Assembly: GCF_022539505.1 (NCBI RefSeq)
Contig: NC_061513.1
Span: forward strand, 352,761,696-352,825,695
Source of the DNA: Lolium rigidum
Lineage: Eukaryota; Streptophyta; Magnoliopsida; Poales; Poaceae
DNA length: 64,000 nt
Reading direction: 5' to 3'
Shown here: positions 27,300 through 38,290 of the stretch, one piece after another
How the letters are laid out: the number at the start of each line of letters is the position of its first letter
How positions within the stretch are numbered: position 1 is the first letter of the stretch
Notes under the pieces: generated by a model
What the model saw: the letters and a program-made list of their open reading frames with translations, nothing else
The model's database searches: none
Told to the model about the DNA's origin: nothing
Program-made: the position numbers and the translations under genes

Positions 27300-28792
27300 T
27301 TTTTCTTTAAGATCTTGGGACGAGATCTTTTGTAAGGGGGAAGGGTTTGTAACATCCCAAGTTTCAACCAAATAAATAAAGAGAGAGAATTTCAAATACT
27401 CAAAATTCACAACTAACAAAAACTTTTCTATGCATATAGTGTTACATATAGTTTTATGCATAGTGTGCATTCCTCTTGTGTGCATTTGCCATGATGAGTG
27501 TTTATTGTTGATCAAGTGTGCTTAAACCCTAAACCAAGATCAACCAACCCTAATTTGAGAGAAATAGAAGAAATGGAAAAGAATTCAATTTTCCCTCTCA
27601 TACACATTTAGCCACTTTGGCAAATCATCCACCAAGGCCTATTTTGCTTGGGCCATTGTTTGTAAAACACATATATATCAATAACACACACTTTTGAATC
27701 AAAGAAACCAGATTCAAATCAAAGGAAAATTCAAATCCAACATACATGTGATAATGGTCATTTGGCCACTTTATAAAATCTTACCCACTTTTCACCCCAG
27801 GTTTTGATTATTTCTAAACCAAACTTGGTCAGCACTTGCCACCTCATCCAAGACCATGTCAAGGTGAACCACTTTGATGTTGACCACCAGTGTTGACTCT
27901 GACCAGGTTGACCAGAAAAGAGTTGACAATATGAGACTTTGAAAAAAAGAGAAGATGATCTCCATTTTGAAATCTTGCAAACTTTCCCCAAATTGACCAC
28001 CACCACCATCATTCTACCTCTTTAAATATATGTTTGAGATGTACCAAACAGATTTTCAAAATTCGAATAAAAAGTTCTTGCGGCCATTGTGTCGAACACA
28101 TGGCAGGCAGCATCTCAGTTTTGCAATACACCTCATTATCCAGTGGGTTTTGGGCTAAACCACTTTAATTTTGTGATGATGAGCATCTCCTGCATCCCCT
28201 GTATCAAGCCTCGTCCTTGCTGGTGCTGATTAAAGTGGAGAGAGAGCTCCTTTCTCTCCATGCCATGCCATGCCGGCCACCCTCTCTCACTTTTTCTCTG
28301 GCCTCACTCTCTCACCCAGACCTTGTCCTGGAGAATCCCCAGAGCTTGATGATCACGACCATGCACGGCCCGATCGAGCGCGAGGCTGGCATTGGCTAGG
28401 CGAGGCACGCCCAGCACGATGTCAGTGCATGCCAGTATGTGCGCTCACTGCGTACCGGACGCCCCAGGGCGTCGCTCGACCGATCGCCTCCGTCCTCCCC
28501 TGCAAAGCCTACCACTGCGTCGAGCATCGTCTCGCTTCCCTCTAGCTCCTAGACATGCTCAAAGACGCGTAGAAGCCCCGTCGCCCTCGTCCTCGCCGGA
28601 GACTTGCCGCTAGTACCGCGGCATGATTAGCACACGCCCGAGTGATCTCGTCACCGCTTCTCTGCGCCAGAGGCATGCGCAACATTGCCATACCGTCGCC
28701 CATCGAACGCAGTCCTTACCTTCCCCTTTCGCATGCCGGAGACGCCGCGCCATGTACGCCTTCTCACAGCACCCGCGGCACCCACTCAACTC

Positions 28793-28800
28793 TATAAATA
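28793..28800 (+). promoter_or_regulatory. TATA box in the chromovirus LTR
   Basis: TATAAATA lies in a GC/CT-rich context (CTCTATAAATAGAGC) about 1.45 kb into the LTR. This is a plausible Pol II promoter separating U3 from R. Confidence 0.7.
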
Positions 28801-29232
28801 GAGCAGCCCCGAGCACAAGCCATTCACACCATCTCACTCCCCTCTCTTCGCTGCTTCGCCTCACACCAGTAGCTAGCCCAATCGTCGCCGGAACCGCCGG
28901 AATTGCAAGCTCGAAGCCGACGGAACCCTGACATCGCCGCCATCGATTCAAGCCTCCCCAAGCGCCGCCACTTGTACCAGTCGCCTCAGCATCGTCGACA
29001 AGGTCACCGTGAACCTCGCCGCCGACCGCCGGAGCCGTGGTACACCCTCCGACCCCCTAGGTTCGCCGCCAGAGCCGCGGGTTCTCGCCGGAGAAGAAGA
29101 TGATCGTGCGCCGCACGATCACCCTCTAATCCAACGGACCTCCTCACGCGTACCGCTTCGCATGCGTTAAGCCGCTGACATCGGGCCCCACTCGCCAGGC
29201 GGCCCACTCGCGCGAGACGCGTAGATGGGCTG

Positions 29233-30946
29233 TGATACGTCTCCGACGTATCGATAATTTCTTATGTTCCATGCCACATTATTGATGATATCTACATGTT
29301 TTATGCATACTTTATGTCATTATTATGCGTTTTTCGGAACTAACCTATTGACGAGATGCCGAAGGGCCGATTGCTTTGTTCGCTGTTTTTGGTTTCAGAA
29401 ATCCTAGTAAGGAAATATTCTCGGAATCGGACGAAATCAACGCCCAGCATCCTATTTTTCCACGAAGCTTCCAGAACACCCGAGAGCCGCCAGAGGGGAG
29501 CCCTGGGGGCCCCAGATGACAGGCCGGCGCGGCCAGGGGGTGGGCCGCGCCCCCTGTTGTGTCGTCGCCTCGTCAGCCTTCCGACTCCGCCTCTTCGCCT
29601 ATTTAAAGGTCCCTGACCTAAAACCTCGATACGGAAAAGCCATGGTACGAGAAACCTTCCAGAGCCGCCGCCATCGCGAAGCCAAGATCTGGGGGACAGG
29701 AGTCTCTGTTCCAGCACGCCGCCGGGACGGGGAAGTGCCCCCGGAAGGCTTCTCCATCAACACGACCGCCATCTTCATCAACGCTGCTGTCTCCCATGAG
29801 GAGGGAGTAGTTCTCCATCGAGGCTCGGGGCTGTACCGGTAGCTATGTGGTTCATCTCTCTCCTATGTGCTTCAATACAATAATCTCATGAGCTGCCTTA
29901 CATGATTGAGATTCATATGATGATGCTTGTAATCTAGATGTCATTATGCTAGTCAAGTGGGTTTTACTTATGTGATCTCCTGGAGACTCCTTGTCCCACG
30001 TGTGTAAAGGTGATAGTGTGTGCACCGTGTGGGTCTCTTAGGCTATATTTCACGTAATACTTATTCACCGTTATGAATGGCATAGTGAAGTGCTTATTTA
30101 TATCCCTTTATGATTGCAATGTGTTTTGTATCACAATTTATCTCGTGTGCTACTCTAGTGATGTTATTAAAGTAGTTTATTCCTCCCGCACGGTGTAATG
30201 GTGACAGATGTGTGCATCGTGTAGTACTTGGTGTAGGCTATGATTGTGATCTCTTGTAGATTATGAAGTTAACTATTGCTATGATGGTATTGATGTGATC
30301 TATGCCTCCTTTCGTAGTGTGAAGGTGACAGTGTGCATGCTATGTTAGTACTTGGTTTAGTTGTGTTGATCTGTCATGCACTCTAAGGTTATTTAAATAT
30401 GAACATTGAATATTGTGGACCTTGTTAACTCCGGCATTGAGGGTTCGTGTAATCCTACACAGTTAGTGGTGTTCATCATCCAACAAGAGGGTGTAGATTC
30501 TAGCATCTATTTATTTATTCTGTTATGTGATCAATGTTGAGAGTGTCCACTAGTGAAAGTATGATCCCTAGGCCTTGTTCCTAAATACTGCTACCGCTGC
30601 TTGTTTACTGTTTTACTGCATCTGTACTTCCTGCAATATTACCACCATCAACCACACGCCAGCAAGCACTTTTCTGGCGCCGTTACTACTGCTCATATAT
30701 ATTCATACCACCTGTATTTCACTATCTCTTCGCCGAACTAGTGCACCTATTAGGTGTGTTGGGGACACAAGAGACTTCTTGCTTTGTGGTTGCAGGGTTG
30801 CATGAGAGGGATATCTTTGACCTCTTCCTCCCTGAGTTCGATAAACCTTGGGTGATCCACTTAAGGGAAACTTGCTGCTGTTCTACAAACCTCTGCTCTT
30901 GGAGGCCCAACACTGTCTACAAGAATAGAAGCACCCGTAGACATCA
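29233..30946 (+). mobile_element. Solo LTR, family B
   Basis: A 1714-bp LTR from TGATACGTCTCCGACG to CCCGTAGACATCA, with no internal region. It is flanked by a perfect 5-bp target duplication GGCTG (29228-29232 and 30947-30951). It matches the LTR at 40737-42459 in reverse orientation. Solo LTRs arise by unequal recombination between the two LTRs of one element; the intact duplication supports that. Confidence 0.92.
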
Positions 30947-33349
30947 GGCTGGCCTGTTTAATTTTCCCCGTTGCGGCCCGTTTCCCTTTCCCGCCAAGCC
31001 CACTTATTCAAATCCAAATTTTAGAATAGTTTGAATAGCCTGCAGATGCTTTGGTAAATTTTGAATAGTTTCAAATCTACTGCACCAAATTTAGCAAACT
31101 TTATATCTCTAGAAAGCCTATGAAATTATCTAACCAATGCCATTGGTCTCACCTCCAATTTCATAGTAGTTTTAAAATGATAAAAATGACAAGGCAGGGA
31201 CTTTTACAAATTGAAACTTTAATTAAAATTCAACCATAATTGATTTTGAGTTGATTCCAACTCTCATAAATCACAAATGATGTCCTCTAATTGATTATGC
31301 AAAAAGATAACCAATTTGTTTGTATGATCATGGACTAGATCAAAATAATGGCTATGGAGCCATTTCTAGTGCATTTAAATTTTATAATTCAAATTCTTTA
31401 AATAGTATGAGAGCTCCTATCTCATTTAAATCTTGATCCTAAGTGATTCAATAAGAGGTAATGACCTTAGGCTAAATAACCTCTTATTTTATTACTTAGT
31501 GATTTTAAATCATTACTATGTTATTCATAAAATGTATGAGGTGTAGCACCTCATTTAAATTTATACTCCCACATAATAGATATGAAATGTTGACCTTGGT
31601 CAACCTATATTTCATACCCTATTATTATTTGAGGAGATTAAATCTTAATAGAATTTAATGTGAGGAAATTATTTTCTCCAAAGAATTAAATAGCAAACCA
31701 AACCAATAATTGTAATGAGAGGAAATTATTTTTCTCTTAAATAGGAAAATCAAGTAAATCACCATGCTATGAATAATGTGATGCTAGAATAGGTTTGTGT
31801 GAATCTTTGGTGTGTTTAGTCTAGCATATAAGTTTGGTGTGGTGATTGTGTACCTCGTATTCGTATATAGACGCTAGTAACGAGGAATATCAAGAGGAGG
31901 AAGGCTACTCCCAGGAGGAGGAGAAAAACTTTGACCACTACCCTGCTCAAGGCAAGCTAACACTCTTGCAAAGCACCATGTGCAAAGCTCTACAAGAGCA
32001 AGGCACCATCACTCTTTACTTTATGTTTAATCAACCTATCCCATGTTTTTACCTTGCAATTATTTTGCTTATTGTCTTTTAAAGCTTATTTTTGATTCAT
32101 GATTCACTTGGTCTAGAGTAGAATAAGAGCAACCAAGTTTAGCTTAGGGAAAATCAAAGCTAGATAGCACCCCTCATGATTAGTGGCTAGTGCTAATTAA
32201 ATAAAAGTGACTACTCTAGATGGGAACATGTGAAATGACTTTGAAAGGTTTTGAAGATGAAGGTGACATGAATGACTTGGTGAATTTTGATGAAAACTGA
32301 TGATTGGGTTTGAATGCGATACCTTTCCAATTATACAAGTACCCCCACAATACCTGATTATGGGTAGGGCTTAACTGGAAGTTTGTGTGTCTTAGTATGG
32401 GTTCCCTCTAACAAGCATCATAGGGGTTATGCCGAGGCTGCCTCCGTTAATAGTGAAATGATGTGAATATGAGGTGAATGTACGACCCAAGCCCTGTGCA
32501 GTTCCCGGGTTGACAGTTGGTTTTCACCGGGAGGACAAGCTCATGGGGAGAGGTGCCTATACTAGGGTATATAAGTGAAAGGTTAAGGTTGATGATCCGC
32601 GTACCGAGTTACGATGATTCGGGGTTATCCTCGACGGATGTAATCAAAAGTTGTGGCACAAGAGTACAACCTCTGCAGAGTGTTAAACCTATTCGAATAG
32701 CCGTGTACACGGTTACGGACGATTGGAAATGCCATACTGTTCCGTTGTCAGAACTTTTATCTTAAAAAGGAATGGTGAATTGAAAGCTGATTTGACTTGA
32801 ATCACAATTGATTTGTGGGAATGACACTAATGTTCCCACTTGAGTTAGTTAGCTAAATGAGAAGTCTTTACTAAATGTTTATGAACTAAACTTGGCTTTA
32901 TGCAAATAAACATAGAGCTTAGCACCCCTTATTAAAGTTGTTAAGCAATTACTTTGGTATTTGTTTGCGAGTACTTTAAAGTACTCACGGCTGTGTCCCT
33001 GGCTATTCAAATGCCAGACTATGAAGAGGAGTCACAGTATCAGGACGACGGACAACATGACGTCTACGATAACTAGGATCATCTTCTAACGTCAAGCGTT
33101 GCCTGTGAAATAGATAGTCCACTACTACTTCGCTTCCGCTGCTTATTTGTGTTGTTGAACAATCTATTTGTGTAATATTGGATCATGTGATCCATTGTTA
33201 TAAGACAAGTATGTGTTGTAAGACAAGTATGTGTTGTAATAAATGATGACTCTATGCTACTTAACTATTATCTCTCGCAAAAACAATCTTCGTGGGATTG
33301 CGATGTATGATATAATAGGCATCTGGAGTTAAAAATCCGGGTGTTGACA

Positions 33350-34129
33350 ATGGTCATCTCTGACGATGGCCTATCTGATCTCTCTTTTCAAAAATAGAAA
33401 CGATACTGGAAAAGCAAGGAGCTCAGCTGAGCTGTCCATACGAAAATCATCTCAATGTGCAAGAAATAGAAGCTAATAATATGTTTGCTACTTGAAAACT
33501 TGAGAAGAATCACGTGTCCATAGACTGATGAAATCTTTATTTAGAATGACTTCACATAGAAGGGTCCAGATGATGCTCATCTCTATTGATGGGCCTATAG
33601 ATCAATTATAGCCGCCCAAATTGTTACTGCAAACAGTAAGGTGCTGACTAGTACTTACAAACATACATTGGTCTAAAAAACTCTTACACAAACATAGATG
33701 GAAGCGTATGTACCATAGGCGACTGTGAACCGATTAACCACTGATAAAACATGGCAGTGCAAGTATTTTCCTTATGAAAAGGGGAATAAAGCCCCGGCAT
33801 CTACATCGAGTGATGCACACAACCCGTCTTATTCAAAATGAAAAATTCAGCAGCCGAATAAATTCATCCCTAAAACGATGGCAGTGCAAGTAATTGCACG
33901 CTACATTACTACTTCGGTAAGTTCTCTGATTATTTTGGTTTGTTCCTTGTCGATTTTCTCATCCAAATGATTATCTTTGACATATCTTCATAATCCTCTC
34001 ATCTGAAGTGAGGCCTCCTTTTTCGACCAGTAATTTATACCATCTTCACCGTACGATGCTTAAATCATCCACATACTACTCTTCTTTTCTTCTTCTTCAT
34101 GAAACTGGTTCAAGATGGTTTTTGGTAGA
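33350..34129. other. Unassigned sequence between chromovirus and Harbinger copy 2
   Basis: No coding block recognised. The stretch around 33780-33830 (AAAGCCCCGGCATCTACATC) resembles tails seen at the ends of many grass transposons, but I cannot name it. Confidence 0.4.
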
Positions 34130-34765
34130 CTCGGTCGCATGGAATTACTGCAACCAAAAATTTAACCAACCCAAATGTTGGCCAGGAAGGCACACTCGAT
34201 TCGGCATTTTTGTTGGGACTTTCCTTGGCAGAATGGAAGGCTTGCGCGAGGAAGCGCGGGAGATGGCGGGAGCTGGAAATTGGCTCCGCGTTTAGGCGCG
34301 GGAAGTAGCCTCATTGCCCCCTAGTCGTTCACCACCGGTTTAGAACGGAACCCACTCTACCACTGAAGGAGACGACGGCGACGATATAGATATGCATTAC
34401 CGGCAGCTCCTACCGGGGAGATCTCCGGCACCGGCTGCGGCTGCGGCTCCATCACACTCTCTGTCTTGAGGTCCCGCGGGTGTGGGTGTCGCATATCCGC
34501 ATGACCGGCGAGCCGTCTCGGCCTCCATCAACCTCCGATCCCTATTGTCTCTGGCTCCTGCTGAATGAGGCCTCCGTCGAAGAAGACTATAAGCACCTAT
34601 AAACATGTCCATCCTCTACTGTTATTGCTTTACCTTGTTTGCTTAAACCTAAGGACAATTTAGCTTGTACGGGTGCCACATTGAAATATTAGGCCGAGCT
34701 GTTGAGGCTATTTGTTCAAGCGGTGCCCTAGTAATTGTGCTTTAGGCCTGGATCCTTTTTATGCG

Positions 34766-34767
<2 letters not shown>

Positions 34768-34803
<36 letters not shown>
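34768..34803. repeat. (AG)18 microsatellite
   Basis: Expanded counterpart of the (AG)9 run in Harbinger copy 1. Confidence 0.95.
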
Positions 34804-34806
<3 letters not shown>

Positions 34807-35069
34807 ACACGCTAGGCCCCACGTCACATATGCACCATTGTTTGAGCGTGATAGAGAGAAGATGACAAATCTGAACTAATGGCGACATAGAAGTTGTGAA
34901 CATGCTTAGGATGAAATGGTGGCTTTTAACTAACTTTTGCATACATTAAGGTCAAGGCAGTTGCTTAGAGATATCATCCACACCTGCATCAAACAACAAG
35001 TGGCTATGTCCCTTCATGTTCTTGGGCATAACCAACGATTTCGAGTAATTCACAACTCATGAACGAGAT

Positions 35070-35815
35070 CGACCGAGACAGTCTCTCGGTACTTTAAGGA
35101 AGTCATGTATGCCATTAGAGAGCTCAAAAGAGAGATGATCAAGATTCCATCTGCAACCACTCCCACCAAGATCAAAGATAGTTACCGCGGGTTTCCATAT
35201 TTCAAGATGAGCAACACTATCTTCCAGACAATTACAAACTTGTATTGCACTGATGCCTAACAATTTGTTCATGTTCATGTCAGGATCGTAGTGCGGCGAT
35301 TGATGGTATTCATATCACTGCAAGAGTGCGCCGAAGCCAGACTCATACTTAAAGGGGAGAAACCACTAAAGCATTCAAGATGTGCTTGTCGTTGTCAATT
35401 TTGATATGGGGAAGTTCATATATGTGCTTGTTGGCTAGAAGGTTCAGCTCATGATGGAACGATTCTTGCTGTCGGTTTGGAGAGACATGACGGCCTCCAA
35501 GTCCGTGAGGGTAAGTTCTACCTACCCGATGCTGCATATGCTTGATGCCCTGGATATCTGGCACCCTTTAGGTAAACAAGGTACCGACCAGTGAGTTCTC
35601 ATCAAGCTTCTACCCCAAAAATTCCAAGGAACTTTTCAATATTAGACACTCGCCTTAGAGTCACGATCGAGAGGGAATTCACTGCTCTGAAGAAAAGATT
35701 GAAGATTCTTGATCAAAAGTCGTTCCACATCTTCTCCACCCATGTTAAACTAGTTCTTGCATGTTGTATTCCGCACAACTGTATCTTAGGGCGGGGTTTG
35801 GATGAGTTCTTCTAG
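35070..35815 (+). pseudogene. PIF/Harbinger-type transposase pseudogene, copy 2
   Basis: Same blocks as copy 1: RELKREMIKIPS, DGIHITAR, an RVTIEREFTALKKRL variant, and LVLACCIPHNCIL. It shares the internal stops of copy 1, including the TAA after HCTDA. Private changes include W to C in the last block and A to E in the ERAF motif. No functional protein is possible. Confidence 0.75.
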
Positions 35816-35999
35816 GAGGAGAATGCAGTGATGCCTGACAAGGTTGAGGATGGCCATGATGTCAGTGCCACCGATAATGAGTCCTGGAGGAACAAGAGGC
35901 AGGAGTGGACAAACGATATGTGGGCTAATAGGGGCAACACTGGGATATGAAGAAGAAGAATGATATATTCCCACTAGTAGGGAAAACGCTATAGGGAAC

Positions 36000-37076
36000 G
36001 CTCATTGGCAGCGCACCCATCTAAACGGATGCAACCGGTATGAGTAGTTGCGTGCAAAAAAGGCGCACGTGACTGGTACGCTTTTAATGGCAGCATAGAG
36101 AAGGGTAACGCACACAACTAGTATGTGGGGCCCGAATGTACTCAGGTCCAGAAAGTTCCCGCGGCGCGCTTCCATGGGGGCACGCGACTGCTATCTCCAT
36201 ACCGGTCGCGTACGTCATTATCCGTCCGCTGCCAATATATTAAGCTGATATGCGCAAATCAGGCAAAATACTAGCCACGTGCCTTACTTTGGGTACGCTG
36301 CTACTATCAACTTAGTGATAGCGTGTCCTATTATGGGAACCAAGCTAGTAATCTCAGGATTTGCACCCCCCCCACCCCCGGATCGATATCGCCTTTTCAG
36401 TTTTCTAAAAATCACAGAAAATAATAGAAAATTCAAAAAATAAATCCTTGGTCATGTGATATGACATCTAGTTTTAAGAAAAATTAACAAACATGAATTT
36501 TGATATATTATACAAAATAGGGTCATGTCTCGGTAAAACTTTTCCGGGCATTTAGCAATTTTTTAGATTCCCACAAATCGAAAAGGAACATAAAGTTTTT
36601 TCAGGTTTTAGATTTCGGCGCATGAAAGTTTCAAATATGGAAATTAAAAATTCCCTCTCACTATTTTTAAACTCTTCCCTCCTCATATACCCTTTCTCTA
36701 CCTTATCCCCTCCTCTTCCACTGCTCCACCTTCTCCTGTCCTCCTCTTCCACCTTCCCTCTCCTCCTCTTCCACTTCTGCCTCCTACTCCGCACCACCTC
36801 CCGTGACGTGTGACTGCCTCCTCCTCCTCACCACCTCCGGCGATGGCAACCGCCCCCTCCTCCACACCACCTCCGGCGACGGCAACCGCCTCCCCCACAC
36901 CATCTCCTCTCGTCAATGGCACAAGAAGACGATATGGACTCGATTGCTTTCTTTTAGTTTTTAGGGTGTTTCTTTTAAAATCATGTGGACAACTAGGCAA
37001 TGGTCCATTCTTTTTAAATTAAAAAAAAGATGAAATTAGCAACGGACCTCACTAGCGCACGCGACAAGTTCTTTAG
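36000..37076. other. Noncoding body of the CACTA element
   Basis: Subterminal repeats to about 36300. Then AT-rich sequence, a CT-rich tract with repeated CCTCCTCTTCCAC words (36660-36800), and two tandem copies of a CACCTCCGGCGAYGGCAACC unit (about 36830-36890). It looks like a pyrimidine-rich 5' leader but has no lasting frame. Confidence 0.5.
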
Positions 37077-37301
37077 TGGCTGTTATCACCAGATTTTAAC
37101 CAAGTCTGGAGATGGGCCGTGATTAAATGGGCTTAGAGGATATGCACGGAAAATATTCCTGAACCGGCCTTGTACAAGAAGTTTGGGCTAGATTGCCCGT
37201 GTATCTGTAAATTATAGTAGGTTACGTGTCGGTTAGAATTAAGAGATAGAGTTTAGCTCGTACACAGTTGGGTTTATTCCCAAGTTAGAAAGTCTACGGA
37301 C

Positions 37302-37309
37302 TATAAATA
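37302..37309 (+). promoter_or_regulatory. TATA box in the Tat-element 5' LTR
   Basis: TATAAATA, with an identical box at 61863-61870 in the 3' LTR. Transcription would start near 37335, so the hairpins at 37414-37974 would be in the RNA leader. Confidence 0.75.
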
Positions 37310-37413
37310 TGTATCTAGGGTTATTGAGAAGGAGGACGATCACATTCGCAACAAATCAATCTAGGCGCATCGCCACCCCTTGTTTCGAGGGTTTCTCCCG
37401 GGTAAGCAACATG

Positions 37414-37444
37414 CTGCCTAGATCGCATCTTGCGATCTAGGCAG
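37414..37444 (+). repeat. LTR leader hairpin 1 (14-bp perfect stem)
   Basis: CTGCCTAGATCGCA, loop TCT, TGCGATCTAGGCAG. It is present with one change at 61976-62006, and as an exact reverse-complement copy at 63876-63906 in an otherwise diverged LTR. Confidence 0.85.
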
Positions 37445-37463
37445 TATCAGTTTATTTGTCATT

Positions 37464-37505
37464 GGTGTTGCTCGTGCTGAAGCCTTTTTGATGGCGAGCA
37501 ACACC
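37464..37505 (+). repeat. LTR leader hairpin 2 (11-bp stem)
   Basis: GGTGTTGCTCG pairs with CGAGCAACACC across a 20-base loop. In the LTR at 63068-64000 the T-A pair next to GTTGCTCG is a C-G pair, so pairing is kept despite change. Confidence 0.8.
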
Positions 37506-37582
37506 CTTATCTTAGGTGTTTTGGGGCTGACGTCGATGCTTTCTCGATGTACTTGCTTAGCTACGCTACCCCTCGATACCTA

Positions 37583-37617
37583 GCTGTCCTTACGCCTATT
37601 TTAGGTGTAAGGGCAGC
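37583..37617 (+). repeat. LTR leader hairpin 3 (16-bp stem with G-U pairs)
   Basis: GCTGTCCTTACGCCTA, loop TTT, TAGGTGTAAGGGCAGC. All 16 positions pair if G-U is allowed. The homologous stem near 63700-63735 also pairs at all 16 positions although five pairs differ. Confidence 0.8.
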
Positions 37618-37955
37618 ATCTTGCTTGTTCTTTATTTAGTAGATCTAATCCGTTATAGTTGTTCCTTGTTCTTCAAGGATTGGTTTGATATCCGCATGGT
37701 TAGGCCTTATAAACGGGTTGAACGATCCGGTAGTGCGTAAGGTGTGGTTTATTAAACCCTAGAGGGATCTTCATGTTGGTTTTTAGGCCTCTTTAGGGCT
37801 GGTTTTCCATTATCTTACGTATCTGCTAGGCTCAACTACGCGTAGGATGTTCCGATTATGCGGTGAAAACCCCAAACTATTGTAGATTAGTTTAGCTTGC
37901 TATCGATATAGCATGATCCCCATGTCATTATAAATCTAACATGAACCATGGGGCA

Positions 37956-37974
37956 ATCGGCTCTTTGAGCCGAT
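37956..37974 (+). repeat. LTR leader hairpin 4
   Basis: ATCGGCTC, loop TTT, GAGCCGAT. It is repeated in the 3' LTR and, in reverse orientation, at 63330-63348. Confidence 0.75.
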
Positions 37975-38235
37975 CCACAGGGAAACCTAAGAGCCGATCG
38001 GGGCTCGTATTTAATGTTTACGTGTTTGCCATGCAGGAAACTAGTCGAAGCAATCCATCACCTTTCTGACCAGGTATAGGTCAGGTGGCACGCCCTTGCA
38101 TCAGCCGGGACGTTCGCCAGAAGGCATTGCGGGCCGTTGCCCGAGGGACCAGGGTCCACCGCAGTCCTGGGAGCCTCCCGGCTCTACGGTGTTGCCCGTC
38201 GCTACTCGCCGGTGGGTTTTTGGTAGGCAACACAT

Positions 38236-38253
38236 TCTGGCACGCCCGGTGGG
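38236..38253 (+). promoter_or_regulatory. Candidate primer-binding site of the Tat element
   Basis: TGGCACGCCCGGTGGGAC starts four bases after the 5' LTR. Position and TGG start fit a tRNA-derived PBS; the tRNA was not identified. Confidence 0.6.
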
Positions 38254-38290
38254 ACATTCTACGGCAACTACATCGACATCTGCAGCAACC

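Larger units (their letters stand above)
24309..33349 (+). mobile_element. Chromovirus (Tekay/Del-like Ty3/gypsy), 5'-truncated
   Basis: Starts abruptly at the A2 insertion with pol sequence just upstream of reverse transcriptase. It runs through RT, RNase H, integrase and chromodomain to a PPT (about 27331-27347) and a long 3' LTR from TGTAACATCCC (27348) to GTTGACA (33349). The 5' LTR, gag and protease are absent from the window. The LTR is split by a solo LTR, so its own length is about 4.28 kb, unusually long. Confidence 0.85.
27348..33349 (+). repeat. 3' LTR of the chromovirus, split by a solo LTR
   Basis: LTR parts 27348-29232 and 30952-33349 surround the solo LTR. It starts TGTAACATCCC just after a purine-rich AAGGGGGAAGG-type PPT and ends GTTGACA. 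The GC-rich middle (about 28200-29200) has promoter features. The second part is AT-rich and noncoding. Confidence 0.8.
34130..35971 (+). mobile_element. PIF/Harbinger-derived segment, copy 2
   Basis: Direct repeat of copy 1, about 23.8 kb away, with scattered substitutions and a longer AG run. It extends past the point where copy 1 is cut and is itself interrupted at 35972 by a CACTA terminus. Confidence 0.65.
37081..38232 (+). repeat. 5' LTR of the Tat-lineage element
   Basis: From TGTTATCACCAG to GGTAGGCAACA. Compared with the 3' LTR it has few substitutions, a 17-base deletion near 37770 and a changed 3' tip. It contains a TATA box at 37302-37309 and four strong hairpins downstream of it. 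Confidence 0.92.
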
